Of a stretch of 64,000 nt of DNA, positions 44,132 to 64,000 are shown piece after piece. The DNA is taken from positions 5,756,350 through 5,820,349 of the forward strand of contig NC_084773.1 of the NCBI RefSeq assembly GCF_028858725.1, written 5' to 3'. The stretch is from Colius striatus (Eukaryota; Chordata; Aves; Coliiformes; Coliidae). The notes below the pieces were generated by a model that searched no databases, was not told the origin of the DNA, and saw nothing but the letters and a program-made list of their open reading frames with translations. Position numbers and translations under genes: made by a program. Each line of letters opens with the position of its first letter. Within the stretch, counting starts at the first letter, position 1.

Positions 44132-45753
44132 ATGCGGCGGTACCTGCCCGTGGCCCGGCAGCACTTCCTGGCGGCGCTGGCCGGCACCAGCGTGGTGGTG
44201 AAGTCGCTGAGCGCCGCCGTCCTCCTCCTCTACCTGCTCTCCTTCGGCCTGGACACGGCCTACGGGCTGGGGGTGACCCCCGGCTACCTCCTGCCCCCCA
44301 ACTTCTGGGTGTGGACGCTGCTGACGCACGGGCTGGTGGAGCAGCGGGCCTGGGGGCTGGCGGCCAGCCTGGCCACGCTGGGAGCGGCCGGCCGGCTGCT
44401 GGAGCCCCTCTGGGGTGCCCTGGAGCTCCTGGTGTTCTTCGCGGTGGTGAACGTCTCGGTGGGGCTCCTGGGGGCCTTTGCGTACTTCCTCACTTACGTG
44501 GCCTCCTTCCACCTCGCCTACCTGTTCGCCGTCCGCATCCACGGCGGGCTGGGCTTCCTCGGGGGGGTCTTGGTGGCCCTCAAGCAGACGATGGGGGACA
44601 GCACCGTTCTGAAGGTGCCCCAAGTCCGAATGAAGGCTGTTCCCATGCTCCTGCTCCTTCTTCTGGCCGTGCTGCGGCTCGCCACCCTCGTCGAGAGCAA
44701 TGTACTGGCCTCGTACGGCTTCGGGCTCCTCTCCAGCTGGGTCTATCTCCGTTTCTACCAGCGGCACAGTAGAGGCCGTGGAGACATGTCTGACCATTTC
44801 GCCTTCGCCACTTTCTTCCCCGAGATCCTGCAGCCCGTGGTGGGGCTGGTGGCCAACCTGGTGCACAGCATCCTGGTGAAGGTGAAGGTCTGCCGTAAGA
44901 CAGTCAAACGCTACGATGTGGGCGCCCCGTCATCCATCACCATCAGCCTGCCAGGGACGGACCCCCAGGACGCCGAGAGGAGAAGGTACCACCTGCCCTG
45001 CTTCTGAGGCAAAGGGGGGTCGTGTTTATGGGCAGCAAGGGTCGGGTTTAAAACCCAAATAGGAGGAGTGGGGTGTGGTCAGGTTCTCCAGGGAGTCTGT
45101 TAGGGGCTGCCCTCCTGTCACTGAAGTGGTGGGGAGCATTTCAGGGGGCCTTTGTCTTGCTCTTCCAAACTCGGAGTGGTGGCGGAGGAGAAGAGGTGGG
45201 AGTGGGGAGATCTTGGGGAAGGGGAAAGTAGGGTTTGAGGTCCCTGCAGGAGGGCAGCTGCCTGGAGAGGGAGCAGCCCTGCACCCGCTCATCCCAGTGC
45301 AGGGGAAGGCAGTGAGTCAGCCCCAGCCTTCTCAGACGCCCAGCCTTGGCCTTCTCTCCTCCTAGCAGAGGGGATTTGGACAAGGCACTGGCACTCCACT
45401 TTCCCCTGCCCACTTTTCCACCTTTCTTCCCCTGGCCCGGAGGTGCCTGTGTGCTGTCTGGCAGCCTCTGGGCACACCACGTGGCACAGAAACTCTGCAA
45501 GCTGGGAGCAGGAGTGTGCTGGGGTTAACCTGCCTGTCTGCCCTCGTCCCACAGGCAGCTGGCTCTGAAGGCCCTGAACGAGCGGCTGAAGCGCGTGGAG
45601 GACCAGTCGGCCTGGCCCAGCATGGAGGACGACGAGGAGGAGGCAGCAGCCAAGGCCAGCAGCCCGCTGCTGCCCGACCCTGGCGCAGCCGGGAAGGGCA
45701 CCAGCCAGGAGTCTAGCCTCATCACCTTCCAGGATGCCCCGTCCCAGCTGTGA
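44132..45753 (+). CDS. TMEM115: TMEM115, Golgi rhomboid-like transmembrane protein
   Basis: Multi-pass Golgi membrane protein of the rhomboid-like superfamily without protease activity, linked in human to retrograde transport and the COG complex. Coding exons are 44132-44985 and 45555-45753 (GTACCA donor, CCCACAG acceptor, AG|G split), giving 350 aa against 351 in human. Conserved blocks are VTPGYLLPPNFW, GRLLEPLWGALELL, VNVSVGLLGAFAYFLTY, GFLGGVLVALKQTMGD, SSWVYLRFYQRHSRGRGDM, then KRYDVGAPSSITISLPG and the cytoplasmic tail ALKALNERLKRVEDQS with ESSLITF near the end. Hydrophobic segments lie at about residues 20-42, 95-125 and 165-190. The start was chosen to match the mammalian N terminus; the frame is open upstream to 43901, but that part is promoter-like GC sequence. 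Reading through the donor would give six extra residues and a stop. Confidence 0.96.
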
Positions 45754-46770
45754 CCGGCCGACACGCTGTCCCCCTTGCCCGCCCCACCTCCATCGGAGAG
45801 CTGCTGACCCCCTCCGCATGCCCCCCGGCAGCTGGGACGCTCGGCGGGCAGCGGGGACTCCTGCAGCAGAGCCAGGGGGCTACCTCATTCCGATGCTTCG
45901 CTGCCACTCGTGGCCAGCGCCAGGCACCCAGCACGACGCCGCTGCAGCCACGGCGAGGACGGGGGGTCCCTCGGGCCGCTCCCCCTGGCGCAGGGCAGGC
46001 CATGGACGTCGGTGCCGGCGGTGGGGGCTGCTCCAGGAGGGGACATGAGGCTGATCCCCACCCCAAGGCCACTGCGCTCGCCCACGCAGGAGCAAAGTCA
46101 CCAGCGCCTCTGCTTCCCCTCTGCGCCGGGGCTCAGCCACAGCGCTCAATACTCGTTTCCTCTTTTCTGAAGGTAGTTGTGTCCCTAACTGAGGGAACGG
46201 GACGGTTGGTGGGTTCCTTTTCCAAATCCCTTTCCCATGGAGAGCCTGCCCCAGCAGGAGCTCGCCGTGACCAGTGAGAGGTTTGCCAGGCAGGGGGACA
46301 GGCAGGAGCGGGTCACCCAGCCCCTCCAGCTCTGGCCTTTGCACGTGGGGGTTTCTCCCCTCTCTGCCCCGCCCCACCCTGAAGGCAGCCCCGCAAGGAG
46401 CTGCTGCCCCCAGCCGCTCCCTGGATAATCCGTTTGTCAGACTACACTAGAAGCTGGAGTTAATTTTTACAGTGGGGCTCTCGCTGCTTCCTCTGGCAGC
46501 AGGTTTTCTTTCCTGCAGGTAGAATACGGGCTCCCCCTTCTCTTTCCCTCTCTCTGTGTTGATGGGCTTTTTGTTTTTCCTTTCTGGAGGGAGAAGATGC
46601 TCCCTGTGACAGCCTCCTCGCAGCCCCCAGTCCCCTGGGCACTCCCCAGCCCGGGATGTGGGTCAGTGGTGTTGTGATTATTTTTTTTAAAGGACCACAC
46701 AGGAAGGTTTTGTCAACTGGGAAAAACACAGAAGTTTCAGTATCAATAAAGAGTTCTTTGAAAGAGTTGT
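45754..46770 (+). other. TMEM115: TMEM115 3' untranslated region
   Basis: About 1 kb from the TGA at 45751-45753 to just past the AATAAA at 46745-46750. It is GC-rich first and T-rich near the end. No other gene is seen in it. A longer form ending after the second AATAAA at 46985-46990 is possible. Confidence 0.65.
46745..46750 (+). terminator. TMEM115: TMEM115 poly(A) signal AATAAA
   Basis: The first canonical hexamer after the TMEM115 stop codon, followed about 15-20 bases on by a T/G-containing stretch (GTTCTTTGAAAGAGTTGT). Confidence 0.65.
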
Positions 46771-46954
46771 CTCCCGCAGCAGAGCGCAGGAGGGGGAGAA
46801 TGGGCACAGAGCAACCCGGGGTGGAGGCTCGTGTAGGTTTCTTCCCAGGGGCTCCTAGAGAGACCCTTTGCTAGCAGGAGGTGCGAAATCTCCCTGGGGA
46901 GGATGTCTGCCTGTACCCCAAAAGCCCCTTCCCGCAGGTAGTAAAGAGGGCTTG

Positions 46955-47972
46955 TTGCACTGTAGCTGCCTGAAATCTTTATTGAATAAAAGCTCTGGAT
47001 ACAGAGGAATGTCCCAGCTCTCCAGCCATGCCGGGAGCAGGGTAGGTGCTGAGGAGGATCCCGCTGCAAACCTGCAGTGCCTGGCCCAAAACTGGAAGGA
47101 GGGCTGTTGTGCCAGCGAGGCAAGGGGGTTCCTTTCTGCCTTCCTGAGGGCAGTTTCAGCAGGCTGGCTCAAAGACTCAAAGCTGGCTCCAGGCCTGTGC
47201 TGAGCCCTGCTCCCCTCACACTCATGCTTTTCCCCATGCCTCTCAGAGGGACAAAACAGGTCTTTGCAGGCTGCCACGTTGCAGCCAGTCTCTAATTTGC
47301 TCTGTAAAATGAGCCCCAGCTCCTGCCAGGCTGCAGCCTCGCTGCCTCAGCCTGTGGGAAGGGTTTGTGCGTGGCAGTGGGTGCCCAGCTCCACAGCCGT
47401 GGGACAGGGCTGACAGCAGAGCCCCCAGGATGTGCCACTGTCCCACTGCCTTTGCCTTGGGTGCTGCCTCCCTCCTCCACAACTGAAGCCATGACCATGC
47501 CCTGTGCTTTTTACTGTTCAAGCTGCCTTCCTGGCAGGAGAGGCAGTGCAGTGCCTGCTGCAGCACCCCAGGCATGCGGTGACACCCTGCCCTACTCACC
47601 AGGAACACGACAGCACCTGTCCTGCCTGCTCCAAAGCAGCCTTGGGTGGTAAGGGAAAAGAAGCAGGAATCCTGAGTGAACCCTCTCGTTCCCAGCACTG
47701 AGCACCAAGCTGCCACAGGGAGCAGCAGCTTTACCTGTGCTGGGAAATGTCCCCACCAAGGCAGGCATGAGGTGGGCAGCTCCTACCCGCTCGCTGCCAC
47801 GCACATTGGAGACGCTGCCTGGAGACAAGACACTACAGACAAACCAGGACTAACGAGAGACAAGTAGGTAGAAACCGAGTTCCAAGGAGACCCTGTGTGA
47901 GCAGGGAGGCTGTGAGGGGGAGCCCCAGCCTCGCCAGCTGATGCAGGGGAAAGCTGGAACTGCACCTGGCCC
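46955..47972 (-). other. CYB561D2: CYB561D2 3' untranslated region
   Basis: About 1 kb from the stop codon at 47973-47975 to the minus-strand AATAAA at 46983-46978 plus a short cleavage distance. No competing gene or splice-flanked coding block is seen. The end is approximate. Confidence 0.6.
46978..46990. terminator. Palindromic poly(A) element with hexamers on both strands
   Basis: TTTATTGAATAAA reads as AATAAA on the minus strand (46983-46978) and on the plus strand (46985-46990). The minus-strand copy is the first canonical hexamer after the CYB561D2 stop and is its likely 3' end; the plus-strand copy could serve as a distal TMEM115 site. Confidence 0.65.
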
Positions 47973-52521
<4,549 letters not shown>

Positions 52522-52692
52522 GGGCGGGGGCGGCCGCGGGGCCGCCGGGGTCCGTGTGTGTGTGTCGCCCCCCTCCGCGTGCCCCGCCTGTGTCCTCGCT
52601 CCTCCGCGCCGCCAGGGGGCGCCAGCAGCCGGGTGCGCAGCGGCGCCGCCGCCAGGGGGCGGTGGAGGTGCCGCCAGCGCGAGCCTCCCGCC

Positions 52693-52706
52693 GTTGCCAT
52701 AGCGAC
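52693..52706 (+). promoter_or_regulatory. ZMYND10: RFX X-box of ZMYND10
   Basis: GTTGCCATAGCGAC matches the ciliary X-box form GTNRCC-n(0-3)-RGYAAC with a perfect left half and one mismatch (G for A) in the right half. It ends 9 bases before the ATG. RFX factors with FOXJ1 control motile-cilium genes, and ZMYND10 is one (established). Confidence 0.7.
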
Positions 52707-52715
52707 GCCGCCGCC

Positions 52716-62953
<10,238 letters not shown>

Positions 62954-63140
62954 GAAAAGGGCTGACTGGCACCTGGCCATAGCTCAGCTCAGCACAGATT
63001 CCCCCCACCTCTAGCCCAGTGACCAGATTGAAGCAGCCAGCACCGGCCCCTTCTGCCTCCTCCCAGCCCCAGGCAACACTGCTTGGGCTTGGCCTCTCCT
63101 TTCCCACTACCCACCTTCTCCAATAAACCTCCTTGTGCAC
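62954..63140 (+). other. ZMYND10: ZMYND10 3' untranslated region
   Basis: Short 3'UTR of about 185 bases, from the TAA at 62951-62953 to just past the AATAAA at 63122-63127. Confidence 0.75.
63122..63127 (+). terminator. ZMYND10: ZMYND10 poly(A) signal AATAAA
   Basis: Canonical hexamer 168 bases after the stop codon. A T-rich stretch (TGCTTTTTTTCTCC) follows about 30 bases later as a downstream element. Confidence 0.8.
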
Positions 63141-64000
63141 CCCACTGCTGAGTGACTCCTGCTTTTTTTCTCCTAGAGGAAGATGCTAAACCTTTCCCCA
63201 CCCTCCATTTGCACCTAGAGAGATGAGGGGTGTGCATATGTACCCTCTGCAACAACAGAAAGCCCAGAGAACCAGAAAAAAAGAGTTGGTATGATTATGG
63301 TGCCCAGAAGGTCCAAGCCCTCTGTGCCCAAGATCTGTGAGCCAGGGGAGGGATGAGGCTGAGGCTGCCATTAAGTGTGGCAGGGGAGGCAGAGGATGTG
63401 GTGACAAAGCTGTGAGAAAGCAGATGAGTTTTTCTGGTGCTCGTTGTGTGCCATCTTGCAGATTCTCACCCCTCTCCTCTCCGTTGATGTGGCATGGGCA
63501 CCGAGGCCTTGACCTTCTGCACACCAGCACCTTCCTACAGTGTTTACCTGTGGCCTTGGGCTACATCCTCACCTCTCCCGCTGCCAAAGGGCTGGAGCCT
63601 TGCTCTGAGCACAGCTGTGCATCTCTTCTGATGAGGTGCCTGACACCTACACACACCCCAAAACAGGCTTTGCACCAGCACTGCTGCTGCAGGAGCCACG
63701 ACGGCAGCAGGAAATCGTGTTGGTCTGGCCCCAGCCCCAGCTGAGCAGACCGAGCTCGTGGTGAGGAGTTTACTCGCTGGTCTGTTTGGCCGCAGCTGTG
63801 GCTGGACCGAGCACAGAAGCTCTCCGGGGCAGCACTGGCCGCTTCTTGCCCTCTACCAGAGGTTCCCTTAGCCCCCCTCCCCGCCGGGAAACTGAGGCGT
63901 GGAGCCAGGCTCGCCCTGGTCCTGAGAGAAGTGGCAGAGAAGCCCCCCCCACGCTTTCCCTGGCAGCGGCTCCGAGAGCTTCATCCCCGCCTCCAGCCCA
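63141..64000. other. Intergenic end of the window, no gene recognised
   Basis: GC-rich unique sequence. In mammals RASSF1 follows ZMYND10 on this strand, but neither the 1A first exon (C1 zinc finger) nor the 1C first exon can be recognised here. Short open frames on both strands match nothing I know. Confidence 0.6.

Larger units (their letters stand above)
43850..44450 (+). promoter_or_regulatory. TMEM115: TMEM115 CpG-island promoter
   Basis: Dense CpG begins near 43860 and runs into the first coding exon. Before the ATG are an E-box CACGTG (43873-43878), a ZNF143-like motif (43886-43904), repeated CCGCCC-type GC boxes and an NRF1-like motif (43946-43957). No TATA box is seen. This is a typical housekeeping promoter; limits are approximate. 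Confidence 0.75.

Noticed and set aside
43643-44866. 407-codon open frame on the minus strand opposite TMEM115
   Set aside because: It is antisense to a well-supported exon in GC-rich DNA where stop codons are rare; the sequence is low complexity (His, Gly, Arg, Pro) and matches no family I know.
63141-64000. First exon of RASSF1 expected from synteny
   Set aside because: No recognisable RASSF1A or RASSF1C start sequence; the gene probably begins beyond the window.

Overview
This window is vertebrate nuclear DNA, almost certainly avian. It has intron-rich genes with short GC-rich introns, at least six fragments of CR1-type LINEs (the dominant bird retroelement, some with the typical 3' end of repeated ATTCTATG-like units), and no SINE/Alu-like sequence. 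Gene content and compactness suggest a small, GC-rich bird chromosome; in chicken the equivalent of human 3p21.3 is on chromosome 12 (established knowledge, not tested here). The species cannot be named from this sequence.

Layout. Positions 1-41407 hold the 3' three quarters of CACNA2D2 on the + strand (voltage-gated calcium channel auxiliary subunit alpha2delta-2). I can place 34 coding exons totalling 2958 bp in one open frame (985 codons plus stop); the signal peptide and roughly the first 155-165 residues lie upstream of the window. A ~1.75 kb 3'UTR follows, to about 43170. TMEM115 (+, two coding exons, 44132-45753) encodes a Golgi rhomboid-like membrane protein. CYB561D2 (-, three coding exons, 48926-47973) encodes a six-helix cytochrome b561. 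NPRL2 (+, 11 exons, 49171-52521) encodes the GATOR1 GAP subunit. ZMYND10 (+, 12 exons, 52716-62953) encodes a MYND-finger dynein-arm assembly factor. The last ~1 kb holds no gene I recognise; RASSF1, the next gene in mammals, is not visible before the window ends.

Order and orientations match the human 3p21.3 tumour-suppressor cluster (CACNA2D2, TMEM115, CYB561D2, NPRL2, ZMYND10), with CYB561D2 alone on the opposite strand. TMEM115 and CYB561D2 converge on a palindromic poly(A) element. CYB561D2 and NPRL2 diverge from one CpG-island promoter only 244 bp wide between start codons. ZMYND10 starts 194 bp after the NPRL2 stop with no AATAAA between them and has an RFX X-box just before its ATG. 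The genes are functionally unrelated (calcium channel trafficking, Golgi, transmembrane electron transfer, amino-acid sensing, cilia), so the link is synteny and shared regulatory DNA.

No RNA genes, CRISPR arrays, prophages or bacterial features were found. The most interesting unexplained structures are: a hairpin with poly(A) signals on both strands inside CACNA2D2 intron 31266-34727, which could end a short secreted alpha2delta form; an orphan CpG island in ZMYND10 intron 10; a second CpG-rich block around CACNA2D2 exon 34728-34788; and several AT-rich islands in the GC-rich CACNA2D2 introns that look like conserved enhancers.
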